Of a DNA stretch of 49,004 bases, positions 31,718-40,842 are shown one piece after another. Made by a program: the position numbers and the translations under genes. Each line of letters begins with the position of its first letter. Positions within the stretch are counted from its first letter, which is position 1. The notes below the pieces were generated by a model, which ran no database searches, was not told the origin of the DNA, and worked only from the letters and a program-made list of their open reading frames with translations. Source of the stretch: Acidobacteriota bacterium (GTDB taxonomy: Bacteria > Acidobacteriota > Terriglobia > Bryobacterales > Bryobacteraceae); assembly GCA_016178945.1 (NCBI GenBank), contig JACOSH010000314.1, positions 1 through 49,004 of the forward strand, given 5' to 3'.

Positions 31718-33160
31718 ATGACACCGATCAGTGCCATTCAAAAGCTGAACCTGCCGTTTGCGCTGCCAGGACGCCCTGTCAACATGGTCGCCTATCTGGT
31801 GATCACCGACATCGTCACCTTGCTCCTTTCGGTAGCGCTCGGCGTGGCCTGTAAACTCGCGGTGAACGGTCAGGTGAACCTGGCCAGCTATCTGCGATTG
31901 TGGCCCTTCCTATTCGTCTTCATCGCAGTGTACGCGGCCGTAGGGCTCTATTCCGGAGTGGCCCTCAGCCCGCCGGACGAGCTGCGCCGGGCCACGCTAT
32001 CCTCCGCAGTGGTTTTCATCCTGCTGGCGGCGACGACTGTCTCGCTGCGAGGCGCGAGCAACTATTTCACCTGGACGCTTTTTCTGGTGATGGGATTGAG
32101 CGTGGCCCTGCTCCCCCTCATGCGCGCTTTGGTCCGGCAGGCGTGCGCGGGAGAAAGCTGGTGGGGCAGCCCGGCGGTGGTCTTTGGCGCCGGGCCGGAG
32201 GGGCGGCGCATCGTCCAGGCCCTGCTCGCCGATCCCGGCCTTGGGCTGAAACCCATCGCGGTGGTGGATGACAACCCGGAAAGCCCGGCCGCGATCCAGG
32301 GCGTTCCCGTGATCGGCAGCTATGACCTCGCCGGGGAGGTCATCGGATCGCAGAGGTCGGCGTACGCCGTGGTCGCCATGCGCGGATGGCGAAGCTCGCG
32401 CTTCTTATCCGCCATCGAGCGGCATGGCCTGCGCTTCGCCCGCATCCTAGTGGTTCCCGATCTGGTGGGTTTCTCCACGGTGGGGGTGAATCCGAGGAGC
32501 CTGGGCGGGATGCTCGGCCTGGAAGTTTGTCCGCAGATCTTTGCCCCGGAGAAGCAATGGGCCAAGCGGCTGCTCGATCTGGCCCTCACGATGGCCGGCG
32601 GGATCCTGTGCCTTCCGCTCTTCGCCGCCATCGCTTTCTGGATCAAGTGGGACTCGCCGGGTCCCGTGTTTTTTTGCCAACGCCGGATCGGCTTCGGCAG
32701 CCGTCCGTTTCGCGCATGGAAATTCCGTTCCATGATCTGGAACGCCGACCGGGTCCTGCGGGAGCACTTGGCCAAGGACCCGCGGTTGCGCGAAGAATGG
32801 GAACTCGATCACAAGCTGCGCAACGATCCGCGACTGACCCGCGCTGGGCGGTTTCTACGCCGGACCAGTCTCGATGAGCTCCCGCAGCTCTGGAATGTGT
32901 TGAAAGGCGAGATGAGTCTGGTCGGCCCCCGTCCCATCGTCGAGGACGAAGTCTCGCGTTACGGCGACAGTTTCAATCTCTATACCAAGGTCCAGAGCGG
33001 CCTGACCGGTCTCTGGCAGGTCTCCGGACGCAATGATACCTCCTACGAGGAGCGCGTGCGACTGGACACCTATTATGTCCGCAACTGGTCGGTTTGGCTG
33101 GATCTGTGCATCCTGTTCCGGACTATTGGAACGGTGCTGATGCGGAAGGGGGCCTATTGA
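31718..33160 (+). CDS. wbaP: Undecaprenyl-phosphate sugar-1-phosphate transferase, WbaP-like
   Basis: This 480-residue initiating enzyme transfers a sugar-1-phosphate (galactose in characterised WbaP) to undecaprenyl phosphate, starting the repeat unit. Four or five N-terminal membrane segments (about 25-135) lead to a Rossmann-like CoA-binding region ([20 protein letters not shown]). The catalytic domain starts at about residue 285 ([13 protein letters not shown]). It includes [40 protein letters not shown] with the catalytic D-E pair, and [20 protein letters not shown]. Length and C-terminal pattern fit WbaP better than WcaJ. Sugar specificity is inferred. Confidence 0.9.
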   Translation: MTPISAIQKLNLPFALPGRPVNMVAYLVITDIVTLLLSVALGVACKLAVNGQVNLASYLRLWPFLFVFIAVYAAVGLYSGVALSPPDELRRATLSSAVVFILLAATTVSLRGASNYFTWTLFLVMGLSVALLPLMRALVRQACAGESWWGSPAVVFGAGPEGRRIVQALLADPGLGLKPIAVVDDNPESPAAIQGVPVIGSYDLAGEVIGSQRSAYAVVAMRGWRSSRFLSAIERHGLRFARILVVPDLVGFSTVGVNPRSLGGMLGLEVCPQIFAPEKQWAKRLLDLALTMAGGILCLPLFAAIAFWIKWDSPGPVFFCQRRIGFGSRPFRAWKFRSMIWNADRVLREHLAKDPRLREEWELDHKLRNDPRLTRAGRFLRRTSLDELPQLWNVLKGEMSLVGPRPIVEDEVSRYGDSFNLYTKVQSGLTGLWQVSGRNDTSYEERVRLDTYYVRNWSVWLDLCILFRTIGTVLMRKGAY

Positions 33161-34908
33161 AGGAGATCAAGACCGTTCAACTGTTGCGCCCGTTTCTCAG
33201 GATGTACCCTTGGGGGCTCCCCGCGATGGTGGTTCTGGGAACCCTGTCGTCGCTGGCGGAGGGCATCGGTATCAGTCTGTTTGTCCCGCTGTTGGAGAGT
33301 CTGGATCCGCAGCGGCGCCCTTCGCCCGCCGTGGGCTGGTTCCAGGGAGTGCCCGCCGGTCACCGCCTATTTGCGATTGTGGCCTCGATCCTGGCCCTGA
33401 CGATCTGCAAGGGTTTGCTGGCCTATTCCGACTCGGTGCTGGCCGCCAGCATCAATTCGCGGATCACTCACGCCATCCGATCGCGCACATTCGCCAAGAT
33501 GATCGGCATGAGCCAGTCGGCATTGGATCGAATGCAGCCAGGCCGCCTACTGAACCTTCTGGGCACGGACACGTGGCATACCAGCGATGCCATCTCGCTG
33601 TTCGTCAACCTGGTGATTAACCTCTGCTCCATCGCTGTCTTTTTCGCGCTGCTGGTGGCGTTGTCGTGGCGTCTCACCCTGCTGGTCGTATTGGGCGTGG
33701 CTCTCGTATCGCTGCTGTTGCGGACGGTTTCAGCGGGAGCCCGCGGTCTCGGACGACAGGGAGTGGAGGCTAACGCAGCCATGAGCGAGCAGATGCTGGA
33801 CGGGCTGGAAGGTATCCAGGTCATCCAGATGTTCGGGCTCCAGGCCCATCGCCAGAAACTGTTCGACACCGTGTCGGAGAAGCTGCGCTCGATCTATTTC
33901 CGTCTTGACCTGCTTCACCGCGCCGTTCATCCTCTGTCGGAGATCTTGTATATCGGGCTGCTGCTGGGAATCCTGCTGGCCGGCGTGAGCCTCCGCAACT
34001 CGGTCCCGACCGTGGTCGTGTTCCTGCTGCTGCTCTACCGCTTGCAGCCCCAGATCCGGCAGCTCGACAGCGCCCGGCTCAGCCTGACCTCGCTGGCTCC
34101 CTCGGTCGAGGACGTGATGCGCTTCCTCGCGGCCGACCCGGGCCCCTTCCCGGCGGCGTCTCGGTTCGCCGGCTTCAACCGCGAGATCCGATTCAACGGG
34201 GTCACATTCTTTTACGAATCCGGGGACGGGTTCTCCTTGGATAACCTGTCATTCCACGTTCCCCACGGCAAGACCACCGCCATCGTGGGTCCCTCCGGCT
34301 CGGGAAAAACGACGATTGTGAGCCTGCTCTGCCGGTTCCGCGATCCTGTGCTGGGTGAGATTCACGTGGATGGCGTCCCGCTCGCCGGGATAGACGTCGT
34401 GTCGTGGCGCAGCCAGATCGCCTGGGCCGGCCAGGATACGTATCTGTTCAGCGCAACCGTCCGGGAGAACATCCGCTACGGCAACCTCGCGGCGAGCGAC
34501 GAAGAAGTGGCTCGGGCGGCGGTTGAGGCGGATGCGGACCACTTCATTCGCTCGTTGCCTGAAGGATACGGCACGAAGATCGGCCCCGGCGGCTTGGCGC
34601 TATCGGGCGGCCAGACACAGCGTCTGGCTCTGGCCCGAGCTCTTCTCCGTAAGCCGGCTATCCTCATTCTGGATGAGGCGACGAGCGCCCTGGACAGCGT
34701 GTCTGAAGACACGATTCAACGTTACCTGCAGCGGAGGAAGGGCAACCCAACAGTGGTGGTCATTTCCCACCGGCTCTCCACCATGCGGTACGCAGACCAC
34801 GTAGTGGTCTTGCACGAGGGACGGATAAGCGAACAAGGCAGCCCGAAGGAACTCTTCGCCCGCCGCGGGTTCCTTTTCCGGCTCCGCGAGTTGCAGAATG
34901 CCGGATAA
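33157..34908 (+). CDS. MsbA-like ABC transporter (fused membrane and ATPase domains)
   Basis: This 583-residue half transporter has six hydrophobic segments (about 15-300, starting LPAMVVLGTLSSLAEGIGIS) and an ATPase domain. Walker A GPSGSGKTT is at about 378-386, the signature LSGGQ at about 482-486, Walker B LILDEATS near 505, and the switch histidine in VVISHRLST. It could export a lipid-linked sugar or another envelope lipid, and would be redundant with Wzx if it flips the same substrate. The start is a TTG at 33157 overlapping the wbaP stop, with AAGGGGG upstream. The longer open frame from 33094 shadows wbaP. Confidence 0.9.
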   Translation: MKEIKTVQLLRPFLRMYPWGLPAMVVLGTLSSLAEGIGISLFVPLLESLDPQRRPSPAVGWFQGVPAGHRLFAIVASILALTICKGLLAYSDSVLAASINSRITHAIRSRTFAKMIGMSQSALDRMQPGRLLNLLGTDTWHTSDAISLFVNLVINLCSIAVFFALLVALSWRLTLLVVLGVALVSLLLRTVSAGARGLGRQGVEANAAMSEQMLDGLEGIQVIQMFGLQAHRQKLFDTVSEKLRSIYFRLDLLHRAVHPLSEILYIGLLLGILLAGVSLRNSVPTVVVFLLLLYRLQPQIRQLDSARLSLTSLAPSVEDVMRFLAADPGPFPAASRFAGFNREIRFNGVTFFYESGDGFSLDNLSFHVPHGKTTAIVGPSGSGKTTIVSLLCRFRDPVLGEIHVDGVPLAGIDVVSWRSQIAWAGQDTYLFSATVRENIRYGNLAASDEEVARAAVEADADHFIRSLPEGYGTKIGPGGLALSGGQTQRLALARALLRKPAILILDEATSALDSVSEDTIQRYLQRRKGNPTVVVISHRLSTMRYADHVVVLHEGRISEQGSPKELFARRGFLFRLRELQNAG

Positions 34909-36130
34909 CCGCGAACTCTCGTACAAGATTCTGGAACTGGAGGTCGAGCGCCCTCTTCCGGAGGTGACGGTTCCGCCGGGCTACTCCGGCCTGGCGTTCG
35001 TGATCCGGCATCGCGACATGGTCGTGGGTTTCTGTATGGAAGCGCTGGCGGAAGGCACGGCGCTCAGCCCGGATGAGCTGGCCGCGCGCGTCATGAAGCA
35101 CGCTGCCGCTCACATCTTGAGCGAGAGGATCTACGAGGAGCTGCGAGGACTGCTCCTTCCCTTGAATGCGCCGTCGCTCGACATTGCCATCTGCACTCAC
35201 AATCGCGCGGACGTCCTGAAGCGCTGCCTGGAGAGCTTGACGGTCGCACAGGGCTTCTCGTCTGTTCGTGTTCTGGTCGTCGACAACGCGCCATCCGACG
35301 ACCGGACCAGGCAAGTTGTCGCCGATTTCCCCAAGGTCGATTACGTTGTGGAACGTACGCCTGGACTCGACTTCGCGCGCAATCGCGCGCTGCGGGAATC
35401 CACCGCGGAGCTGATCGCCTTTCTGGACGACGACGTCGTCGTGGACCGCAGGTGGCTGCAGGGCCTAGGCGAAGCCTGGGCCGGAAATCCCGATGCCGGA
35501 GCGTTCACGGGCCCGGTCCTTCCATTCGAGCTGGAAACCCGGGCCCAGATCCTCTTTGAACAGATGGGCGGATTCGGGCGGAGCTTTGACCGCGCACGTT
35601 TCGGCCCCCTCCATCCGGAGCTGCCCACCTATCCGTGCGGGGCCGGCATGTTTGGGGCGGGGTGCAACATGGTCTTCCGGCGCCGCGTCCTGGTGGAGCT
35701 CGGCGGTTTCGACGACGCGCTCGACACCGGCGCTCCGCTGCCCGGCGGCGGCGATCTGGACATGTTCTATCGAGTCGTCCGCGCTGGTTACCCGCTGGTT
35801 CGGGAACCTAAGTTAGTCGTGTACCACCAGCACCGGCGGGAGTACGCGAAGCTCCGCCACCAGATGTGGACTTGGGGGCTGGGATCGATGGCCTACGTCA
35901 GCAAGTCCTGGCGAACCGATCCCTCGGAGCGCCCCAAGATCCGGCGCTGGATCCTGTGGTGGTTCGCTTATCAGCTTAGCAAGATCTTCGTTCCCTTCCT
36001 ACGGCGGAATCGGCGACCCTTGCCCTGGGACCTGGTTGCGGCCGAGATCGCCGGCGGCATCGTCGGGCTGTTGGGCGAGTACGACCGCTCCCGGAGCCGC
36101 GTCGACTTACTGCGGCGGGAGTACGCATGA
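34898..36130 (+). CDS. Family 2 glycosyltransferase with N-terminal extension (copy 1)
   Basis: This protein has 410 residues. Residues 1-90 form a small separate domain (YKILELEVERPLPEVTVPPG, then YSGLAFVIRHRDMVVGFCME) shared with the next gene. The GT-A domain follows: DIAICTHNRADVLKRCLESL, VLVVDNAPSDDRTRQVVADF, and the acidic motif AFLDDDVVVDRRWL. GAGCNMVFRRRVLVELGGFD and GGGDLDMFYRVV match the acceptor and ED regions. The C-terminal helix region is basic. It starts within the ABC transporter gene (11-base overlap) and ends in ATGA overlap with its paralog. It is a GT2 enzyme of the cytoplasmic assembly line. Substrate unknown. Confidence 0.87.
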   Translation: MPDNRELSYKILELEVERPLPEVTVPPGYSGLAFVIRHRDMVVGFCMEALAEGTALSPDELAARVMKHAAAHILSERIYEELRGLLLPLNAPSLDIAICTHNRADVLKRCLESLTVAQGFSSVRVLVVDNAPSDDRTRQVVADFPKVDYVVERTPGLDFARNRALRESTAELIAFLDDDVVVDRRWLQGLGEAWAGNPDAGAFTGPVLPFELETRAQILFEQMGGFGRSFDRARFGPLHPELPTYPCGAGMFGAGCNMVFRRRVLVELGGFDDALDTGAPLPGGGDLDMFYRVVRAGYPLVREPKLVVYHQHRREYAKLRHQMWTWGLGSMAYVSKSWRTDPSERPKIRRWILWWFAYQLSKIFVPFLRRNRRPLPWDLVAAEIAGGIVGLLGEYDRSRSRVDLLRREYA

Positions 36131-37425
36131 AGGCCCGCAACTGTTGGAAAACGCTCTCCATCGAGCTCAGCGATCCCTTTCCGGAGCTTGGCTGCGAACC
36201 CGGCTACGCAGGCCTGCGCGCTGTCTTTCTCTGGAAAGGCGTTCCGCTCGGCCACCGGCGGCTTTCCGCGGCACAACTGCCCATTTGCCCGCGGCAACTG
36301 GCGGCTTGCGCGGCCCAGGCCATCGCGACCGCCGCCGGAGACCGGCTGCTGGAGGCAGGATTCCGGTCGGCCTTGCCCGGTCTTCCCGAGCCGGTTCTGA
36401 GAGAGCCGGAGCAGGCTCTGCGGCGGCTGATCGCCATGGATAAGCCCCTGGATACGCTGAGTGCCCGGCTGTCCGAGCCGGCTTCAACTCCGCGCACAAC
36501 CATCTCGGTGGGGGTGTGCACGCGGGAGCGTCCCGTCGAGTTGGCGCGCTGCCTGGCGTCCCTGCTTGCCTCTTCGCCGCAGCCGAAGGAGATCGTCGTA
36601 ATTGACAATGCACCGGTTTCGTGCGCCACGCGCGACGTGGTGGCCGGATTCCCCGGCGTGCGATACCACTGCGAGGCGCAGCGGGGCTTGAGTGCGGCCC
36701 GCAACGCCGCCTTGGCGCATGCGTCGGGCGATATCGTGGCGTTCGCCGACGACGATGTGGTTGTCCATTCCGAGTGGCTCGCCCGGATCCATCGTTGCTT
36801 CGCCGATCCCGCGGTGATGGCGGCCACCGGCCTGATCCTTCCTGGAGAACTCGAGACACCCGCCCAGTTGATGTTCGAGGAAAGCTTTCAGTTCTTCCAC
36901 CAGGGCTATCGGGCCAGGCGCTTTGGCGCCGCCTACTTTGCCGCCCTGCGCCGAAAGGGCGTTCCGGTCTGGGACATCGGAGCCGGCGCCAACATGGCTA
37001 TTCGCCGCGAGGCATTCCAACGAGGATACCGGTTCGACACCCGGCTCGGACCGGGAGTGTTCGGAGGATGCGGGGAAGATTCCGAGTTCTGGTATCGCCT
37101 GCTGGCGGATGGATGGTCTTGTGTCTATGAGCCTTCCGCTTTCGTTTTTCACTACCATCGCCGCGAATTGAGCGCGCTTCGCGGGCAGGTTCACCAGTAC
37201 ATGCAGGGGCATGTTGCCGCACTGCTCCTCCAATTCGCCAGGTACGGGCATTTCGGCAACTTGCGGCGGCTATTGCTCGCCTTGCCCTTGGAGTACGGCC
37301 TGCTCCTATTGCGACTGGTAGTAACAGGCTTCGGTCCGGAGAACCGGATTCTTTTCTCCGGAGCGCTGGGATGCCTTGCGGGACTGCGGTTCGCGCTGTC
37401 CTTGAAGAAGGCTCCTGCTCGTTAA
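36127..37425 (+). CDS. Family 2 glycosyltransferase with N-terminal extension (copy 2)
   Basis: This 432-residue tandem paralog of the preceding gene has the same plan: an N-terminal domain (TLSIELSDPFPELGCEPGYA, then GLRAVFLWKGVPLGHRRLSA) and a GT-A domain. The GT-A domain shows ISVGVCTRERPVELARCLAS, IVVIDNAPVSCATRDVVAGF, the acidic motif AFADDDVVVHSEWL, GAGANMAIRREAFQ and GGCGEDSEFWYRLL. The shared VIDNAPxxxxTRDVVAxFP stretch indicates tandem duplication followed by divergence. It probably adds a different sugar to the same chain. The hydrophobic C-terminal stretch (about 375-405) may bind the membrane. Confidence 0.87.
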   Translation: MKARNCWKTLSIELSDPFPELGCEPGYAGLRAVFLWKGVPLGHRRLSAAQLPICPRQLAACAAQAIATAAGDRLLEAGFRSALPGLPEPVLREPEQALRRLIAMDKPLDTLSARLSEPASTPRTTISVGVCTRERPVELARCLASLLASSPQPKEIVVIDNAPVSCATRDVVAGFPGVRYHCEAQRGLSAARNAALAHASGDIVAFADDDVVVHSEWLARIHRCFADPAVMAATGLILPGELETPAQLMFEESFQFFHQGYRARRFGAAYFAALRRKGVPVWDIGAGANMAIRREAFQRGYRFDTRLGPGVFGGCGEDSEFWYRLLADGWSCVYEPSAFVFHYHRRELSALRGQVHQYMQGHVAALLLQFARYGHFGNLRRLLLALPLEYGLLLLRLVVTGFGPENRILFSGALGCLAGLRFALSLKKAPAR

Positions 37426-37429
37426 CAGT

Positions 37430-39010
37430 ATGAACCAGACCACCGACTGGCCGCTGCTGACGCAACACCTGGTCGAACTGGACCGGCCGCTCGTTTCGGT
37501 GGTGATCGCATGCTACAACCAGGGCCGTTACCTAAGGGATGCGATCGAAAGCGCACTGGCCCAAACCCATCCGAATCTGGAAATCCTGGTCGTGGACGAC
37601 GGCTCCACCGATGAGACTGCCCAGGTCGCCCGGGCATTCCCGCGGGTCGGCTATATTCGCCAAGACAATCGCGGTCTACCGGCCGCCCGGAACACGGGAC
37701 TCCGCGAGAGCGCCGGTCGTTACCTGGTGTTTCTGGACGCCGACGACCGGCTGCTGCCGCACGCCGTGCAGTCGGGTCTGGACTGTTTCCGGCGGTATCC
37801 GGACAGCGGCTTCGTATTCGGCGCCTACCGCAACATCCATGACGACGGGACTCCGGCGCCCACCGACTCGATACCGAACGTGGAGCGGGATCACTACTGG
37901 CGCCTGCTTCAAGGCAATTTCATCGGGATGCACGCGACCGTCATGTATTCGCGTCAGGTGCTGGAGGCGGCGGAGGGCTTCGATGAGCGCCTGCGGGCCT
38001 GCGAAGACTACGAGCTCTACCTGCGCCTTGCGCGCTCCTGCAAGATCCGCCAGCACGGTTCCCTGGTGGCCGAGTACCGCCAGCATGACGCCAATATGAG
38101 CCGGGACTACGAGTTTATGCTGAAATCCGTGCTGGCGGTGCTGCGGATGCAGGAGCCCTGGCTTCCTGACCTGCGGCTTCGCCAGGCGCTCCGGTCTGGA
38201 ATTCGGGTTTGGAGGGAATACTACGGAGCTCTGCTGGTTGAGCAGTGGAAGGGGCAAAGAAGCCTGAGGGGCCTCCTGCGGCTTCTCCTCTGCTATCCCA
38301 GCGGCGTGCTGCGGCGGATTGCCAAGTCGTTGTGGAGACGGTTTCTCGGGACTGGGCGCATCCGCTTTGGAAGTCTGCGCCGCCTGGATCCAGTCTGCGA
38401 CCGATTCGGTCTCGGACGGGGCCAGCCGATTGATCGCCGCTACATTGAGTCCTTCCTGGCCATGCACGCGGACTCGGTGAGCGGGCGTGTGCTGGAGATT
38501 GGAGACGACGCCTACTCACGGAGGTTCGGCGGGGACCGCGTTATCCGTCAGGACATCCTGCACGTGCTGCCCGGCCTCCCCGGGATCACCATCGTCGCCG
38601 ATCTGGCGAACGCTCCGCACATCCCGTTGAATACGTTCGACTGCATCATCCTGACCCAGACTCTGCATTACATCTACGATCTACGTGCAGCGGTCAGGAC
38701 CCTGGAGCGAATCCTGAAGCCGGGCGGTGTCTTGTTGGCTACCCTCCCGGGGATCAGCCGGATTTGCCGTGACCAATTGGACCCGGAGAGCGATTGCTGG
38801 CGTTTCACAGCTTCGTCCGCCCGGCGTCTTTTCGCGGAGTGCTTGCCCGCCGCGGACCTGCGGGTGAATACCTACGGCAACGTGCTCGCGGCGGCGGCGT
38901 TTCTTTATGGCCTGGCTTCCCACGAGCTGTCGCCTCACGAATTGGATCACCACGATCCGGATTATCCAGTGATCGTCGCCGTGGCGGCCAAGAAGCGGGA
39001 GTTCGGATGA
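37430..39010 (+). CDS. Fusion of family 2 glycosyltransferase and SAM methyltransferase
   Basis: This protein has 526 residues. The N-terminal GT-A domain (about 20-250) shows VSVVIACYNQGRYLRDAIES, ILVVDDGSTDETAQVARAFP, GLPAARNTGLRESAG and VFLDADDRLL. After a basic linker with GVLRRIAKSLWRRFLG comes a class I methyltransferase-like domain (about 340-526). It includes SGRVLEIGDDAYSRRFGG, where the SAM-binding glycine-rich loop is reduced, then FDCIILTQTLHYIYDLRAAV and LKPGGVLLATLPGISRI. The pair would add and methylate, or cap, a sugar in one polypeptide. Methylation can terminate chains in other systems. The stop overlaps the next start (ATGA). Confidence 0.85.
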   Translation: MNQTTDWPLLTQHLVELDRPLVSVVIACYNQGRYLRDAIESALAQTHPNLEILVVDDGSTDETAQVARAFPRVGYIRQDNRGLPAARNTGLRESAGRYLVFLDADDRLLPHAVQSGLDCFRRYPDSGFVFGAYRNIHDDGTPAPTDSIPNVERDHYWRLLQGNFIGMHATVMYSRQVLEAAEGFDERLRACEDYELYLRLARSCKIRQHGSLVAEYRQHDANMSRDYEFMLKSVLAVLRMQEPWLPDLRLRQALRSGIRVWREYYGALLVEQWKGQRSLRGLLRLLLCYPSGVLRRIAKSLWRRFLGTGRIRFGSLRRLDPVCDRFGLGRGQPIDRRYIESFLAMHADSVSGRVLEIGDDAYSRRFGGDRVIRQDILHVLPGLPGITIVADLANAPHIPLNTFDCIILTQTLHYIYDLRAAVRTLERILKPGGVLLATLPGISRICRDQLDPESDCWRFTASSARRLFAECLPAADLRVNTYGNVLAAAAFLYGLASHELSPHELDHHDPDYPVIVAVAAKKREFG

Positions 39011-39885
39011 GACTCATCATCCCGAGGCGCCGTTCGCGCGAAATAATCCTGCTCTATCACCGTATCGCGCGAGTCGAGCCCGATCCATGGGGATTGTGCG
39101 TCACGCCGGAACACTTCGTTGAGCATCTGGAAGTGCTGAGCAAGTACCGGCGGATCCGCCTCGATCAGGTCCGGCCACCTGGGTGGAGCGTGAGCCGAGG
39201 AGGCCTTTCGGTCGCCATCACTTTCGACGACGGCTACGCCGACAATCTCCACGAGGCCAGGCGCCTGCTGGAGCGCTACAACACTCCCGCTACCTTCTTT
39301 CTGGCCGCAGGCTATGTCGGCGGCGCTCGTGAATTCTGGTGGGACGAGCTCGAGAAGATTCTCCTTCCCGATCGGGCTTCGGACTCCTTGGAACAGCAGC
39401 TTGACGCGTATTTTGCTCTCTACCAACGGCTTCAGCCGCTTCCCCACGGAAGACGGCGAGAAATCCTCGACAAAATGCTCGAGTGGTGCGGCCAGGAGGC
39501 AGCCGTTCGGCGTTCCCACCGGATGCTGACCGCGGAAGAGGTCTGCCGGCTCGCAGCCGGGGAGTTGTTTGAAATCGGAGCCCACTCGATGACCCATTCG
39601 GTGCTCGCCGCGCAGCCGTTAAGCGATCAGTCTTGGGAAGTGCGCGAGAGCAAGGCATGTCTGGAAAATCTCCTGAGCCGCCCCGTGACTAGCTTTTCAT
39701 ATCCTTTTGGCGGGAGGGATCACTATACGGCGGAAACGGTCCAGGTGGTCCGGGACGCCGGATTCTCGCGCGCCTGCTCCACCGCCGGACACGCAGTCAG
39801 CCGGACGGACGGCCCGTTCGAGCTTCCTCGCCTCAACGTCACGGATATGGATGGCGACCAGTTCGAGAGATTCCTCTCTTCCTGA
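39007..39885 (+). CDS. Polysaccharide deacetylase (NodB homology, CE4)
   Basis: This 292-residue metal-dependent deacetylase would remove N- or O-acetyl groups from the glycan. NodB motif 1 is ITFDDGYADN (71-80, with the catalytic base and metal aspartates), motif 2 is HSMTHS (193-198, the zinc histidines) and motif 3 is SYPFGG (231-236). A C-terminal ELPRLNVTD block fits motif 4/5. No signal peptide is visible, so it may act in the cytoplasm on lipid-linked units. ATG 39007 overlaps the previous stop. The longer frame from 38794 shadows the fusion gene. The insertion at about 105-170 is typical of EPS-associated members. Confidence 0.88.
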   Translation: MRLIIPRRRSREIILLYHRIARVEPDPWGLCVTPEHFVEHLEVLSKYRRIRLDQVRPPGWSVSRGGLSVAITFDDGYADNLHEARRLLERYNTPATFFLAAGYVGGAREFWWDELEKILLPDRASDSLEQQLDAYFALYQRLQPLPHGRRREILDKMLEWCGQEAAVRRSHRMLTAEEVCRLAAGELFEIGAHSMTHSVLAAQPLSDQSWEVRESKACLENLLSRPVTSFSYPFGGRDHYTAETVQVVRDAGFSRACSTAGHAVSRTDGPFELPRLNVTDMDGDQFERFLSS

Positions 39886-39893
39886 GAGACTGC

Positions 39894-40814
39894 ATGCGTA
39901 TCCTGGTGACTGGCGGCGCCGGTTTCATCGGCGGACATCTTGTGGAGCGGCTTGCGCGGGAGCGCGCGGGCGCTATTGTTGTGGCGGACAATTTGCGCCG
40001 CGGCGACACGAGCAGGCTGCATCGGCTTGGCCGCGACGTGACCTTTGCGGCAGCCGATGTCCGCGACCGCGCCGCTCTGATTCAGGTCATGCGCGGCTGC
40101 GATCTCGTCTTCCACCTGGCCGCCCAGTCGAACGTCATGGGCGCGGTGAAGGACCCGGCTTACTCTTTTATGGCGAATGTCGGTGGCACCTTCAACGTGT
40201 TATTCGCCGCGCGTGCCGCGGGCGTGAAGCGTGTGGTGTTCACTTCCTCACGCGAGATCTATGGCGATCCCGAATGCCTCCCCGTGACCGAGGAGGCGCC
40301 GGTCCGCCCGAAGAACGCGTACGGCGCAAGCAAGGCGGCCGGCGAGATCTATTGCCGTGCATTCGGCGGAAATGGCACTGAGACTGTCATCCTGCGGCTC
40401 ACCAACGTGTACGGAACCGGAGACCGGGACCGGGTCATTCCGGTCTTCGTCGAGCGGGCGCTCCGCGGGGATCCGCTCGTCTTGTACGGCGGTCATCAAG
40501 TGCTGGATTTCGTTTGGATTGACATCGTCGTGGAGGCGCTCTGGAAGGCCGCTTGCGGCCGGCTCATCCCGGGTCCTGTCAACGTAGGCAGCGGAAAGGG
40601 CGTAACGATTGCGGAACTCGCCAGCCGGATTCTGCACCTGACCGGCTCCCGGTCTCCCCTGCGGGTCGAGCCCGGCCGGGATCCAGAAGTGGGGCGCTTT
40701 ATCGCTGACACTGCCAGAGCACGGGAGTTGCTGGGAATCCCGGCGCCCCACGACCCGTTGGACCGCCTGGCCGATGTAGTCGATTGGACACGCCAGCGCC
40801 TGCGCATGGCCTGA
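39894..40814 (+). CDS. NAD-dependent sugar-nucleotide epimerase/dehydratase (extended SDR)
   Basis: This 306-residue extended SDR enzyme makes or interconverts a nucleotide sugar for the cluster, most likely as a GalE-like C4 epimerase or related enzyme. The Rossmann loop GGAGFIG is at 7-13. The catalytic set is S118/S119 in VVFTSSREIYG, Y143 and K147 in YGASK. Substrate-side motifs LRLTNVYGTGDRDRVIPVF and YGGHQVLDFVWIDIVVEAL follow the UDP-sugar epimerase pattern. It is the last gene of the operon and lies 8 bases after the deacetylase. It converges on the minus-strand coiled-coil gene 28 bases away. Exact substrate unknown. Confidence 0.88.
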   Translation: MRILVTGGAGFIGGHLVERLARERAGAIVVADNLRRGDTSRLHRLGRDVTFAAADVRDRAALIQVMRGCDLVFHLAAQSNVMGAVKDPAYSFMANVGGTFNVLFAARAAGVKRVVFTSSREIYGDPECLPVTEEAPVRPKNAYGASKAAGEIYCRAFGGNGTETVILRLTNVYGTGDRDRVIPVFVERALRGDPLVLYGGHQVLDFVWIDIVVEALWKAACGRLIPGPVNVGSGKGVTIAELASRILHLTGSRSPLRVEPGRDPEVGRFIADTARARELLGIPAPHDPLDRLADVVDWTRQRLRMA

Positions 40815-40842
40815 GCCGGACCGCCGGCGTGGCCAGCGCCCT

